A DNA stretch of 64,000 nucleotides from Acidobacteriaceae bacterium KBS 146. Its GTDB lineage: Bacteria; Acidobacteriota; Terriglobia; Terriglobales; Acidobacteriaceae. The notes beneath the pieces were generated by a model. That model saw nothing but the letters and a program-made list of their open reading frames with translations, was not told where the DNA came from and did not search any database. Below, piece by piece: positions 43,837-52,699 of the stretch; the first letter of the stretch is position 1; each line of letters begins with the position of its first letter. The translations under genes were made by a program, and so were the position numbers. The stretch lies in assembly GCA_000688615.1 (NCBI GenBank), contig JHVA01000001.1:1054001-1118000 (forward strand), in the 5' to 3' direction.

Positions 43837-45063
43837 ATGCTGAATCGAACGTTGCCAGGCATTCAGAATCTTAAGCACGTCGTGGTTCTGATGATGGAGA
43901 ATCGCTCCTTTGACCATATGTTGGGAGCACTTCATGCCCAATACCCGCAGATTGATGGCCTGATAGGCCACGAGACAAATCCGGACACGACAGGAGTTCC
44001 TATCACCGTTGCTCCCGACGCGGAATATCAAAGTCAATTGGACCCCGATCCTGACCACCATTTCCCTGCTGTCGATCTTCAGATCTTTGGTGGCGTCACC
44101 ACGGCCCAGAATCCGAACCGCACTGCAAACATGCAGGGATTCGTCAAGAGCTATTACAACCAGCAATACAACGTAACCCACTCTCACAAGATATTGAACT
44201 ACTTCACTCCGCAAAAACTTCCCGTTCTTGCAACGCTGGCAACAGAGTTCGCTACCTTCAATCGCTGGTTTTCATCTATTCCTGGCCCAACCCTGTGCAA
44301 TCGAGCCTTCGCTCACTACGGAACTTCGTTTGGACAGGTCAGTATGGACGTTTTTTATTGGAACAAGCAGTACAAAAGTATCTACGAAAGGCTCGTTGCC
44401 AACGGCCATTCCACCCGGCTCTATTATTTCGATGAAGCCAGTTCTTCACTTGAAGTCGTTAACCTTCTGCAAAATCAGCCCGCTCTCTTCGGCACCTTCG
44501 AAGATTTTCTCGACGCCTGCAGCAGAAACAGGCTTCCGGAATATAGCTTCATTGAGCCGAACTATACCGATCATGAAGACCCAAATGGTCGTGGAGAACT
44601 GGTCGCTTCAGACCAGCATCCTGACCATGACGTACGAGCCGGCGAGCAGTTCATCGCCAGTGTCTACAACGCAGTCCGTAACAACCCGAAGCTTTGGCCG
44701 AACACGGCAATTCTAATCGTCTATGACGAGCACGGGGGAATCTACGATCACGTTCCACCTCCGTCGTGCACTCCCGACGGCTTCGTAGCACAACCAACCG
44801 CTACAGGTACACCCGACCCCTTTCACTTCGATCGTCTCGGCGTACGGGTGCCCGCAATCTTAATCTCTCCGTGGATCGCTCGTGGAACAGTCATCAATGA
44901 CGTCTTTGAACATGCCTCGATTCCGGCCACAATCACGGAATATCTAATCGGCGACTATATTGAACGATCGCCACGCGAGATTGCTGCCAACACCTTTCTC
45001 GGTTACCTGAATCAGAACATCATGCGTAGCGATAATGATTGCCCAAGATTCAAGAACGATTGA
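43837..45063 (+). CDS. Phosphoesterase / phospholipase C family protein
   Basis: A 408-residue member of the phosphoesterase family (alkaline-phosphatase fold) that includes bacterial phospholipases C and acid phosphatases. GGAGG lies five bases before the ATG. The metal site begins with ENRSFDHMLG (21-30), continues with SIPGPTLCNRAF and IEPNYTDHEDPNG, and closes with DQHPDHDVRAGEQFI and YDEHGGIYDHVPPP, all canonical. Notably there is no visible signal peptide or Tat motif at the N-terminus, whereas most relatives are exported. It is first in a three-gene operon with 45082-45495 and 45495-46931. Substrate: a phosphate ester or phospholipid, not resolvable from sequence. Confidence 0.88.
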   Translation: MLNRTLPGIQNLKHVVVLMMENRSFDHMLGALHAQYPQIDGLIGHETNPDTTGVPITVAPDAEYQSQLDPDPDHHFPAVDLQIFGGVTTAQNPNRTANMQGFVKSYYNQQYNVTHSHKILNYFTPQKLPVLATLATEFATFNRWFSSIPGPTLCNRAFAHYGTSFGQVSMDVFYWNKQYKSIYERLVANGHSTRLYYFDEASSSLEVVNLLQNQPALFGTFEDFLDACSRNRLPEYSFIEPNYTDHEDPNGRGELVASDQHPDHDVRAGEQFIASVYNAVRNNPKLWPNTAILIVYDEHGGIYDHVPPPSCTPDGFVAQPTATGTPDPFHFDRLGVRVPAILISPWIARGTVINDVFEHASIPATITEYLIGDYIERSPREIAANTFLGYLNQNIMRSDNDCPRFKND

Positions 45064-45081
45064 GCTTGAGGAGATAACGAA

Positions 45082-45495
45082 ATGGAACTCATTCGTGTAC
45101 CCGCACCGCCAAAGGCCGCATTCAACATGCAGCGACCTATGTCCGATCTGATCAAGGCACAGATTAAACATCTTAAACACGTTGAGCACGGGCTTCCACA
45201 AACATTGCGCGAAACCCTGCCACGACATCCAATCGTTACGGAGAACGACGCTGCCATTTACATTGCGTCCATGACCACTCTACTTCGATCGCGCGCTGAC
45301 ACGCCTAAGAGAATGCCAAAGCAATCGAAGCCGGGCTCACAGCCTATCCCGATTGCCCCGAGCGGTCGCCTTGCACTCGTCGCTGCTGCCGGGCAAACAA
45401 GTAAAAAGGATTCTCCAAAAGGGGGCCCTTCCCGCACCACACGAAAATCTTCATCCAGAAAGAACACCGCAACTTCTTCGAAGAGGAAAAAATAA
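45082..45495 (+). CDS. Small basic protein of unknown function
   Basis: A 137-residue protein not recognised as any named family. GAGGAG lies eight bases before the ATG. The N-terminal half (PMSDLIKAQIKHLKHVEHGLP, TENDAAIYIASMTTLL) looks helical and folded. The C-terminal half from about residue 75 is low complexity and very rich in Lys, Arg, Ser and Pro, ending SSKRKK, and is likely disordered; such tails bind nucleic acid or acidic membrane surfaces. It starts 18 bases after the phosphoesterase stop and its stop codon shares one base with the next start, so co-translation is likely. Confidence 0.75.
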   Translation: MELIRVPAPPKAAFNMQRPMSDLIKAQIKHLKHVEHGLPQTLRETLPRHPIVTENDAAIYIASMTTLLRSRADTPKRMPKQSKPGSQPIPIAPSGRLALVAAAGQTSKKDSPKGGPSRTTRKSSSRKNTATSSKRKK

Positions 45496-46931
45496 TGAAG
45501 GCTGTCTTGATGGCTTTCATCTTGAGCTCAATTTCGATTTCAGCACTCGCGCAGAATGAGAGCCGCCTTCACCGGGATTTCCGCGTCGAAAGAGGATCCC
45601 TATCCAGCTGCAAAAAGTTAAACTTCAGCAGCCTGGCCGACTGCGGCCAGACCCTCGTTATGGGACAGCCGATGCATATCACCGCTGGCGGCCTTGCACC
45701 TCAAAGCGGTATGGGGTTCGGGCTTGCGTTCGTAGAACACAAAAATTTTGCCAACGAATGGAGAACTAGCTACAACATCGACGCCCAGGCAACGCTGAAT
45801 GGCTCATGGCGGGCCGGCGGATACATGAATGCTTATCGCCTCCCCAGAGGAACAACCTATAGGGTCGCACCGCTCCTGAAGCTCTACTCCCAAAGTATTT
45901 CGCTGACACGAGTCGACTATTACGGTCTTGGCCCAAATACGATACCAGCAACCCACACGACATATGGATTCTCTGAAAATATCACTGGAGTTAGCGCGAT
46001 CATTCCGCTGAATGGCTTATTCCAACCAGCGAGGATGGCAATTGTCGCCGAGCTTAATGGGCGTTTTCCTTCCCTTCGCTCCGGAACCTCGTCTTCGATT
46101 CCTACAGTCAATCAAATCTTCAACGAATCAACGGCTCCGGGCCTCACCAGCCAGACCGCGTACTTTCAGCCGTCCGAAGGGCTGAGACTTGAGCCAGGTT
46201 TTTTCAAAAATCGAATTAGACTCAACTACCTTTTTCAATTCCAGCAGTATCTCGCAGGTGACAGTGCATATTCATTCCGCCGCTGGAACGCGGACTTCAG
46301 CCATGAAATTCCCTTATACAGCCTAATGCCTGCCCGACTCGCCAAGGCGTATTACACTAACCGGCCCTCTCAGCTGATCAACAACGGTCCCGACGATTGC
46401 ACCGGCAACAACTCCGGCAGGAACATTCCTCTCCAACGCGCCGCCTCTGTCAAAAACAACCCTGCTCGTCCTTGCCCCATAATCTCTACCACAGAGAAAC
46501 TTGAGGGAGCAATTTCTCTCCGCCTCTTCTTTTCCGAGTCCTTCGCTAGCCGTGGGAGTGCAGTCCCTTTTTATTTCATGCCAACACTCGGAGGATCCGA
46601 TATCAACAGCGCGCCTATGTTGGCGAGCTACCCCGATTATCGTTTCCGCGCTCCCAACCTGCTTCTTCTTCGCGGTACCATCGAGCATTCTGTCGGCAAG
46701 TTCCCTATCGGTGCGATCTTCTCGATTGATGAAGGGAAGGTTGCCCTGCGCCGTGACGACATCGCCTTCGATCATCTCCGCCACAGCTTCAGCGCTGGGC
46801 TCACCGTTCGTGCAGGGGGTCTTCCGGTTGTTTATTTGCTCTTCGCGTGGGGAGGACAGGAAGGCTCACATACAACGGCAAATATCAGCCCCATTCTCTT
46901 AGGAGGATCATCTCGACCTTCACTGTTTTGA
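45495..46931 (+). CDS. Predicted outer-membrane beta-barrel protein
   Basis: A 478-residue protein with a clean signal peptide (VLMAFILSSISISALAQ). The mature chain alternates polar and apolar residues with many aromatic girdle positions (GMGFGLAFVEHKNFANEW, YNIDAQATLNGSWRAGGYM, NRIRLNYLFQFQQYLAG), has GLGPNT typical of BamA/surface-antigen-like barrels, and ends in Phe, the usual outer-membrane assembly signal. I do not recognise a specific family with certainty. Its start overlaps the stop of the basic protein by one base. In the operon with a phosphoesterase it could be a surface receptor or secretion partner; that is inference. Confidence 0.75.
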   Translation: MKAVLMAFILSSISISALAQNESRLHRDFRVERGSLSSCKKLNFSSLADCGQTLVMGQPMHITAGGLAPQSGMGFGLAFVEHKNFANEWRTSYNIDAQATLNGSWRAGGYMNAYRLPRGTTYRVAPLLKLYSQSISLTRVDYYGLGPNTIPATHTTYGFSENITGVSAIIPLNGLFQPARMAIVAELNGRFPSLRSGTSSSIPTVNQIFNESTAPGLTSQTAYFQPSEGLRLEPGFFKNRIRLNYLFQFQQYLAGDSAYSFRRWNADFSHEIPLYSLMPARLAKAYYTNRPSQLINNGPDDCTGNNSGRNIPLQRAASVKNNPARPCPIISTTEKLEGAISLRLFFSESFASRGSAVPFYFMPTLGGSDINSAPMLASYPDYRFRAPNLLLLRGTIEHSVGKFPIGAIFSIDEGKVALRRDDIAFDHLRHSFSAGLTVRAGGLPVVYLLFAWGGQEGSHTTANISPILLGGSSRPSLF

Positions 46932-46991
46932 CCTCCTATCAGACCTCCTTGCATTTTTCTACCTGACTCGCCACTAAAGCGAGCTGTTGCA

Positions 46992-47021
46992 TTGATGACG
47001 ATGCAACCGATTGCATAAAAT
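46992..47021 (+). promoter_or_regulatory. Promoter with LacI-type operator for the SSS symporter
   Basis: ATGCAACCGATTGCAT (47001-47016) contains an exact match to the LacI/CcpA-type consensus TGNAANCGNTTNCA. It occupies the spacer between a possible -35 TTGATG (46992-46997) and -10 TAAAAT (47016-47021), 18 bases apart, so a bound repressor would block RNA polymerase. A further half-site GTTGCAT at 46986-46992 forms a second inverted pair with ATGCAAC. A LacI-family gene lies at 51704-52699. Confidence 0.65.
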
Positions 47022-47050
47022 ACTCCTGGATATCGTTTACGAGGGAGCAT

Positions 47051-48565
47051 ATGGGTACATTGGCCTGGGGCGTGCTTGGAGCCTACTTCGTCCTGATGAT
47101 GGTCGTAGGCTATTGGGCTCGCAAAAAAGTGAAGAATACCAGCGATTTCTTCACTGCAGGCGGCACTATGCCATGGTGGCTCTCCGGCATCTCGCACCAT
47201 ATGTCGGGCTATAGCTCTGCAGTTTTCGTTGGATATGCCGCCTTGGCCTACACCTCAGGAATCACCGTTTACTTCTGGTGGGCTGGCTCAATTGCTCTCT
47301 CTCTCCTCGTCGGAGTGCAAATCTTTCCAGGGAAGTGGGTAAGAATGAGACAGCAGTTTCACGTTATCTCTCCTCTCGAGTATCTGAAAGTGCGATATAA
47401 CCTCCCCACGCAACAACTGTTAGGTTGGAGCGGCGCTATCCTCAAGGTCTTTGACGTCGGCGCAAAATGGAGCGCATCTGCAATTCTTCTCCATGCTTTT
47501 GCAGGTGTTCCGTTGGTTTGGGGAGTCATTTTGACAGGGGGAGTAACGGTTTTCTATTCCGTGATGGGTGGACTGTGGGCCGACGCATTGACCGATCTTA
47601 GTCAATTCATCATTCAGTTGATCGCGGGCATATCTATGTTGATCGCGACCGTTCTCAAGCTGGGAGGGGTCAGTGCCTTTTGGCTGATATGGCACCGTCT
47701 TCCGCAGGACCATCACCAGCCATTCCACGGCGACTACACAGTCGTCTTTGCTGCCACTTATTTTTTTGTGAATATGTTGTCCTACAACGGTGGAAGCTGG
47801 AGTCTGGCGCAAAGGTTCCTCGCTTCGGCAACTCCTGAAGCGGCTCGCAAGTCCTCCCTTCTTTCTGCACTTCTTTATCTTGTCTGGCCCCTAGTTCTAT
47901 TCTTTCCTATGTGGGCATCGCCGATTCTTTTTCCCCATCTGCAGGACCCTACAGAGTCATACGCTGTACTGACTAAGGCATTATTGCCATCAGGATTGAT
48001 TGGGCTCGTTCTTGCAGGGCTGTTTGCGCACACGATGGCAATGACCTCGTCTGATGCCAATGCAGTCGCCGCTGTAATCGTTCGAGATATCGTACCGGTA
48101 CTCCGGCGTGGAGGATCATTATCCGATCGGCAACAACTTTTATTGGGTCGCTTCACAACTTTTTCATTTCTTCTGATCAGTATGGTGCTGGCTTTGTTTG
48201 CTTCAAACTTTGGCGGAGTCATCGGGATGGTAATCCTTTGGTACGGAGCACTGCTCGGGCCGATCGCCGTTCCTATACTGCTGGGGCTTCTACTTCCCTT
48301 TCGCCGAAGTGGGCCCTCCGCAGCCATTGGGTCATGCGTTGCAGGTGCCCTTTCCTTCGGTATCCTGAAACTCTCCGTAACCCAGCCCTGGCTCAACAAG
48401 TATGCTCACTATGCGAATGCGATCACCGTGGGGGTTCCTTTGTGTGCTTCCTTCCTCGTATATATTGTCATCGGCATGATTGCCCCGTCTAAAAGCGACA
48501 CTTCTGAAGACCTTCTCATGTCGCTCAATTCCAACACAGATGAACCTGTCCGCTCTTTTCAATAA
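47051..48565 (+). CDS. Sodium:solute symporter (SSS family)
   Basis: A 504-residue inner-membrane transporter with about 13 helices, expected to import a sugar, amino sugar or sialic-acid-like solute with sodium. GAGGGAG precedes the ATG. Family features are the N-terminal YFVLMMVVGYWARKKVKNTSDF, the sodium-site region GGTMPWWLSGISHHMSGYSSA, QFHVISPLEYLKVRYN and the helix 8 segment TMAMTSSDANAVAAVI. A LacI-type operator overlaps its promoter. The NagB-like gene follows 33 bases later, so transport of an amino sugar or its derivative is the best guess, but the specificity cannot be read from sequence. Confidence 0.9.
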   Translation: MGTLAWGVLGAYFVLMMVVGYWARKKVKNTSDFFTAGGTMPWWLSGISHHMSGYSSAVFVGYAALAYTSGITVYFWWAGSIALSLLVGVQIFPGKWVRMRQQFHVISPLEYLKVRYNLPTQQLLGWSGAILKVFDVGAKWSASAILLHAFAGVPLVWGVILTGGVTVFYSVMGGLWADALTDLSQFIIQLIAGISMLIATVLKLGGVSAFWLIWHRLPQDHHQPFHGDYTVVFAATYFFVNMLSYNGGSWSLAQRFLASATPEAARKSSLLSALLYLVWPLVLFFPMWASPILFPHLQDPTESYAVLTKALLPSGLIGLVLAGLFAHTMAMTSSDANAVAAVIVRDIVPVLRRGGSLSDRQQLLLGRFTTFSFLLISMVLALFASNFGGVIGMVILWYGALLGPIAVPILLGLLLPFRRSGPSAAIGSCVAGALSFGILKLSVTQPWLNKYAHYANAITVGVPLCASFLVYIVIGMIAPSKSDTSEDLLMSLNSNTDEPVRSFQ

Positions 48566-48598
48566 ATTCTTACTAGAGACCCTCATTCCTACAGACTT

Positions 48599-49357
48599 AT
48601 GAACAACATTGCGTCTTCCTCCGTGAACATCCATATAGCGCCCAGCCGCAAAGAGATGGGCCAGCGTGCCGCAGCAGATATCGCCGAAGCAATTCGCGCA
48701 GCACAGCAGACAAAATCTCACTTACGCATGATCTTTGCGGCCGCTCCCAGCCAAAGTGAAATGCTCTCGGCACTTTGTTTGGAGCCAGAGATCGAGTGGC
48801 AAAGGATCACAGCCTTCCACATGGATGAATATATCGGGCTAGCCGAAGATGCACCACAACGCTTCGGAAACTGGCTGCGTCATCATTTCTTTGATCGCGT
48901 TCCGCTTGCGCGCTACCATTTGATCACCCCAGGCACCGATCCGGAAGCGGCGTGCAGCGACTATGCGAGCAAGTTGGCTGAGGCTCCAATCGACTTCGTA
49001 TTGCTCGGCATTGGTGCGAACGGGCATCTCGCTTTTAATGATCCACCTGCAAATCTCGACGATCCTCTCGCCGTCAGGGTGGTGGAGCTCGACGAGGTGT
49101 GCCGGCAGCAGCAGGTCGATGATAAATGCTTCCTGAAATTTGATGATGTACCGCGCAGAGCCATCACACTTACCGTGCAGTGCTTGCTTCGAGGGGAACA
49201 GTTATTCTGCTGTGTTCCAGGGAGCAACAAAGCGGGCGCGGTCCGTGCCATGATGGAATCTCCTATCAGCGGAATGATTCCGGCTACAGCACTGAAAAGT
49301 CACCCACACTGCTATATGTACCTCGATCCTGAATCCAGTTCACAGCTCGTACGATGA
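48599..49357 (+). CDS. Glucosamine-6-phosphate deaminase-like protein (NagB family, altered active site)
   Basis: A 252-residue NagB/6-phosphogluconolactonase-fold protein. Canonical NagB uses Asp72, Asp141, His143 and Glu148. Here the first is kept (Asp76 in HMDEYIG) and His143 is kept, but residue 141 is Asn (GANGHLAFND) and residue 148 is Asp. The phosphate loop near the N-terminus is FAAAPSQSE instead of the usual TGSTP-type loop. I recall a subfamily with this pattern that is routinely annotated as glucosamine-6-phosphate deaminase, yet its activity may differ. It is co-directional with the symporter, 33 bases downstream, and probably under the same LacI control. Confidence 0.85.
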   Translation: MNNIASSSVNIHIAPSRKEMGQRAAADIAEAIRAAQQTKSHLRMIFAAAPSQSEMLSALCLEPEIEWQRITAFHMDEYIGLAEDAPQRFGNWLRHHFFDRVPLARYHLITPGTDPEAACSDYASKLAEAPIDFVLLGIGANGHLAFNDPPANLDDPLAVRVVELDEVCRQQQVDDKCFLKFDDVPRRAITLTVQCLLRGEQLFCCVPGSNKAGAVRAMMESPISGMIPATALKSHPHCYMYLDPESSSQLVR

Positions 49358-49500
49358 AACCGAGGAATGAACGTGAGAGTTAAGGTAATCGTCGACCCCG
49401 GTCCCATCATAGGGTGATGTGTCAAAGATCTGTGACGGCAACAAGCGGTTGAGTCTAAGCCTATCTAGGCCGTAGTCACCTTCAGAGAACGATGAACTGG

Positions 49501-50412
49501 CTACACGCTGGAGTACCTTTTGCACAACCGTCGTATCTCAGTAATCGCGTGAGGAGTATCGGAGAGGCTCTTCTCCTCCCCCTCATAGGACATGTACCCC
49601 TTGTACCCAGAGTCCGCAAACATCTTCCACACACGGTCGAGATCAATAGGCGAACCATCGTCGAAACCGGCACGAACATGAGCATGAGTCGCATAGGGAA
49701 GGCATGCAGCGATCTGAGCATAAGCATCTTGCGTTGAAGTCGGTGTGAAATGAGAGATGTCGATGTTGATGCCAGCGTACTCGGAGTCTACACGATGCAT
49801 GATCTCCAGGCAGACGTCAGCACTTTGTGAGACCCCGACATGATCTTCTAGCCCTATCGTGATTCCCTTTCTACCCGAATAATCACTGGCTGCCCTCATC
49901 AAATCCACAACCCACGACACACATTGAACCATGGTCGTTCCCACAGGCTGTTTGCCGGCAAATACACGCAAATGCGGAGCGCCTATACGTTGCGTCACAT
50001 CCACCCACTTCTTAATCTCGCCAAGTACCTCTGCGCGCTTGGCCGAATCTGCCTGCACCATGCTTGCGCCACAGGCGACTCCTGAGAAGGCCACCCCATT
50101 CTTGTACCCTAGATAGCGAAGGTTCTCGATATAGCCGGGATCTGTACTCTTCATGTAGTAGACCGTCATGTCCACTCCGTCCAGTCTCAATCCGACAGCC
50201 TTCTGAATAAAGGTCTCGAGCGTAAGGGAGCCATCTTGAAATGAGTGCCGGTATGTGTACGCGCAACAACCAGAAAATATCCGGGCCGCCTTGGCAATCT
50301 GAACCGCAGGTTCGGATTGCAACGATTGCCCCATCACGGCTTTAGCTGTACCAGCCATAACTGTGGCTCCCGCAACCTTCAAAAACCGACGACGTTCAAC
50401 ATTTTTTTTCAT
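49501..50412 (-). CDS. Tat-exported sugar phosphate isomerase/epimerase-like TIM barrel
   Basis: A 303-residue protein starting at ATG 50412 with GGGAG five bases upstream; the longer frame begins at a TTG within that ribosome-binding site. The twin-arginine signal is RRRFLKVAGATVMAGTAKA. The xylose-isomerase-like barrel shows GLRLDGVDMTVYYM, the likely metal/acid ligands in GITIGLEDHVG and INIDISHFTP, THAHVRAGF and GYMSYEGEE. It is divergent from a second TIM-barrel protein gene, with a 176-base shared control region. Likely acts on a sugar or keto-sugar in the periplasm. Confidence 0.87.
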   Translation of the reverse strand: MKKNVERRRFLKVAGATVMAGTAKAVMGQSLQSEPAVQIAKAARIFSGCCAYTYRHSFQDGSLTLETFIQKAVGLRLDGVDMTVYYMKSTDPGYIENLRYLGYKNGVAFSGVACGASMVQADSAKRAEVLGEIKKWVDVTQRIGAPHLRVFAGKQPVGTTMVQCVSWVVDLMRAASDYSGRKGITIGLEDHVGVSQSADVCLEIMHRVDSEYAGINIDISHFTPTSTQDAYAQIAACLPYATHAHVRAGFDDGSPIDLDRVWKMFADSGYKGYMSYEGEEKSLSDTPHAITEIRRLCKRYSSV

Positions 50413-50522
50413 AGATTCTCCCAAGCCCTCTGCACGCGATCCTTATATTGCTATATCCCTGCGACGAGGTGCTCCGCAAAAGCCAAAAGGTGAAGCCCAA
50501 CATATCAAACCCGCGTGTCAGC

Positions 50523-50537
50523 TGCAAAACGGTTGCA
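50523..50537. promoter_or_regulatory. LacI-type operator-like inverted repeat
   Basis: TGCAAAACGGTTGCA, arms TGCAA/TTGCA with a five-base centre, one base longer than the operator at 47001-47016 but with the same arms. It lies between the divergent TIM-barrel protein genes (49501 and 50589), 52 bases before the rightward start, and is a plausible second site for the LacI protein at 51704-52699. Confidence 0.5.
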
Positions 50538-50588
50538 TGATATCTTTTCAAAAGCTTAGAGGTTCAAACATTCATTCTGGAGGACGCG

Positions 50589-51518
50589 GTGAACACCCTC
50601 TACCGGCGTCAATTCTTGAAGTTGTTCGGTACCGCCATGACAGGCACCGCGCTTCCGTCGGTCGCAGGGGCGAATGAAGCCGTTCCTCGTCTCGGAATTG
50701 TCGCAAAGGTGGCAAAAGATGCAACACCAGAAGAGACCATTAAGCACGTTCACAATCTTGGATTCTCTCTGTGCCAAATCTTCTTCGAAGATCTCAGCAT
50801 GGATAAAGTTACCCCTTTGCTGCGCGCCTTGAAAAAGTACAACGTCGAACTCTCAGCGGTCAGCGAGCATAATCCAGGACCGCGGATCTTTGACTTCGAC
50901 CATGGTCCGTCGACGATAGGAATCGTCCCACCGGTCTACCGACAACAGCGCATCGATGCATTGAAGCGTGCGGCTGATTTTGCCAGTGCGTGTCATGCTC
51001 CGGCTATTCACACGCATCTCGGATTTCTTCCAGAGGACCCCAATCATCCGCTTTACTCGTCCTCCATCGCATCCATCAAGGAGATTGCAGGGCATTGCAA
51101 AAGCAAAGGGCTCTCACTCCTGTGCGAGACAGGCGAAGAAACTCCAATTACGATGCTACGCATGATCCAGGATGTCGCGTCCGGGAACGTCTTTGTAAAC
51201 CTTGATACCGCCAACCTCATTCTCTACGGCAAGGGCAACCCGGTTGACGCTATGGATGTCTTCGGAACGTTGGTTCGTGGCACCCACATGAAGGATGGCC
51301 TATTCCCGACCGATCCACATGTATTGGGTGAGGAGGTCGCAATTGGAAAAGGAAAGGTCGACTTCCCAACCCTGTTCCGCAGGTTGAAGGAGGTCAACTA
51401 TAGAGGTCCTTTCACTATCGAGCGTGAGATTTCAGGCCCCCAACAGATTGCAGATATCCTGCAATCAAAGGTCTATCTGCAAAACCTGATTGATAAGACT
51501 TATCGAGCAAAAATCTAA
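50589..51518 (+). CDS. Tat-exported sugar phosphate isomerase/epimerase-like TIM barrel
   Basis: A 309-residue protein starting at GTG with GGAGG upstream. The signal carries RRQFLKLFGTAMTGTA and is cleaved near VAGA. Barrel motifs are AIHTHLGFLP, LLCETGEE, VNLDTANLILYGKGNP, GTHMKDGLFP, IGKGKVDFP and FTIEREI. Four of these match the cytoplasmic barrel at 23695-24540, so both probably handle chemically similar sugars although they sit in different compartments. The gene is flanked by the LacI regulator downstream on the opposite strand. Confidence 0.88.
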   Translation: MNTLYRRQFLKLFGTAMTGTALPSVAGANEAVPRLGIVAKVAKDATPEETIKHVHNLGFSLCQIFFEDLSMDKVTPLLRALKKYNVELSAVSEHNPGPRIFDFDHGPSTIGIVPPVYRQQRIDALKRAADFASACHAPAIHTHLGFLPEDPNHPLYSSSIASIKEIAGHCKSKGLSLLCETGEETPITMLRMIQDVASGNVFVNLDTANLILYGKGNPVDAMDVFGTLVRGTHMKDGLFPTDPHVLGEEVAIGKGKVDFPTLFRRLKEVNYRGPFTIEREISGPQQIADILQSKVYLQNLIDKTYRAKI

Positions 51519-51703
51519 GGTCATAATAAGCCCACGCACGTCTTCCTGAAGGACAGCATCGATGGAGCAAGCCTACTGCCTCCGTATTTAACCAAAGCAT
51601 TCAGGGGAGCGTAGGCTGGGGTGAAGTTTAAAAATCTCACCACAACGGCAACTTGCTAAGCCAGCAATGAGAAGGGCAACGATCTAGCCCTATTTTCTAA
51701 CTA

Positions 51704-52699
51704 TCAACGAGGCGCCGTCGTCGCACGCAAAACAAGCTTTGTATCGAGCGTGATCCGTACGTCGCTGCTCGTTGGATCTTCAATCATTTTGAGCAGCATC
51801 TCGACTGCGATTCGCCCCGCTTCCATGTGGCGGGCCGAGACGCTGGTGAGAGCAGGATAAGTCTCTGCTCCCAGCACATCATCACATCCAATGACACTCA
51901 CATCTTGGGGCACCCGATAACCAAGCTCGTTTAATCCGGCGAGCAGGCCATGTGCAACCACGTCATCGAAGGCGACCGCCGCAGACGCCCTTGCGGCAAT
52001 CACCGCACCGGCAGCTTCTCGTCCCGCATCAAAAGTTGCATAACCCCTTCCTATGTACTCGACAGCGAGACCCTCGCGCGCGGCGGCGCGCCGCACCGCT
52101 CTACTTCTTTGCTGTTCCGACCACGACACAGAGGGGCCCCCGACATACGCGATCCTGCGATGTTTGGTCTGTGCGAGGTGAGCGACTGCATCCTCAACCC
52201 CGGAAGAAGTATCGATGAGCACACGTGAAATACCTGAAACATCTCGATTAATCAGCACAAGTGGGTGCTTGCCCGCAATCTCCTTAATCTTTTTGTTGGG
52301 CATTCGTGAGGATACCAGCACAAGACCTTCAGCTTGGACCACGAGTCGGTTCAGTAACGTAAATTCTCTCGCTGGATCTTCGTTCGAATCTCCTAAGAGG
52401 AGGCTCATCCCAAAATTGTCGGCGGCAAGCTGCGCCGCCCTAATCAGGGGTGGGAAAAACGCATTTGCGATATCTGGCACAACAATAGCCAAATTTCCCG
52501 ACCGACCTGTACTGAGCGCCCTGGCCGCCTGATTAGGAAAATAACCTAACTTCTCAGCAGCCTTCTGAATCTTCTTGACCGTGTCCGCACCGAGAAGATT
52601 AGGCCTGCCAAACGCTCGTGACACTGTCGAACGCGAGACACCAACTACATCTGCGATATCACCAATTGTAGGTACTGACTTGCTCTTGCTGGCTGACAC
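51704..52699 (-). CDS. LacI family transcriptional regulator
   Basis: A 331-residue repressor. The helix-turn-helix is at 11-30 (TIGDIADVVGVSRSTVSRAF), the minor-groove hinge around ARALSTG (59-65), then a periplasmic-binding-protein-like effector domain (NLAIVVPDIANAFFPPLIR, VSVIGCDDVLGAETYPALTSV) in the usual order. The likely targets are the operator-like repeats at 47001-47016 and 50523-50537, which match the LacI-family consensus, placing the symporter, NagB-like and TIM-barrel genes in one regulon. The effector is probably a sugar. Confidence 0.92.
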   Translation of the reverse strand: MSASKSKSVPTIGDIADVVGVSRSTVSRAFGRPNLLGADTVKKIQKAAEKLGYFPNQAARALSTGRSGNLAIVVPDIANAFFPPLIRAAQLAADNFGMSLLLGDSNEDPAREFTLLNRLVVQAEGLVLVSSRMPNKKIKEIAGKHPLVLINRDVSGISRVLIDTSSGVEDAVAHLAQTKHRRIAYVGGPSVSWSEQQRSRAVRRAAAREGLAVEYIGRGYATFDAGREAAGAVIAARASAAVAFDDVVAHGLLAGLNELGYRVPQDVSVIGCDDVLGAETYPALTSVSARHMEAGRIAVEMLLKMIEDPTSSDVRITLDTKLVLRATTAPR

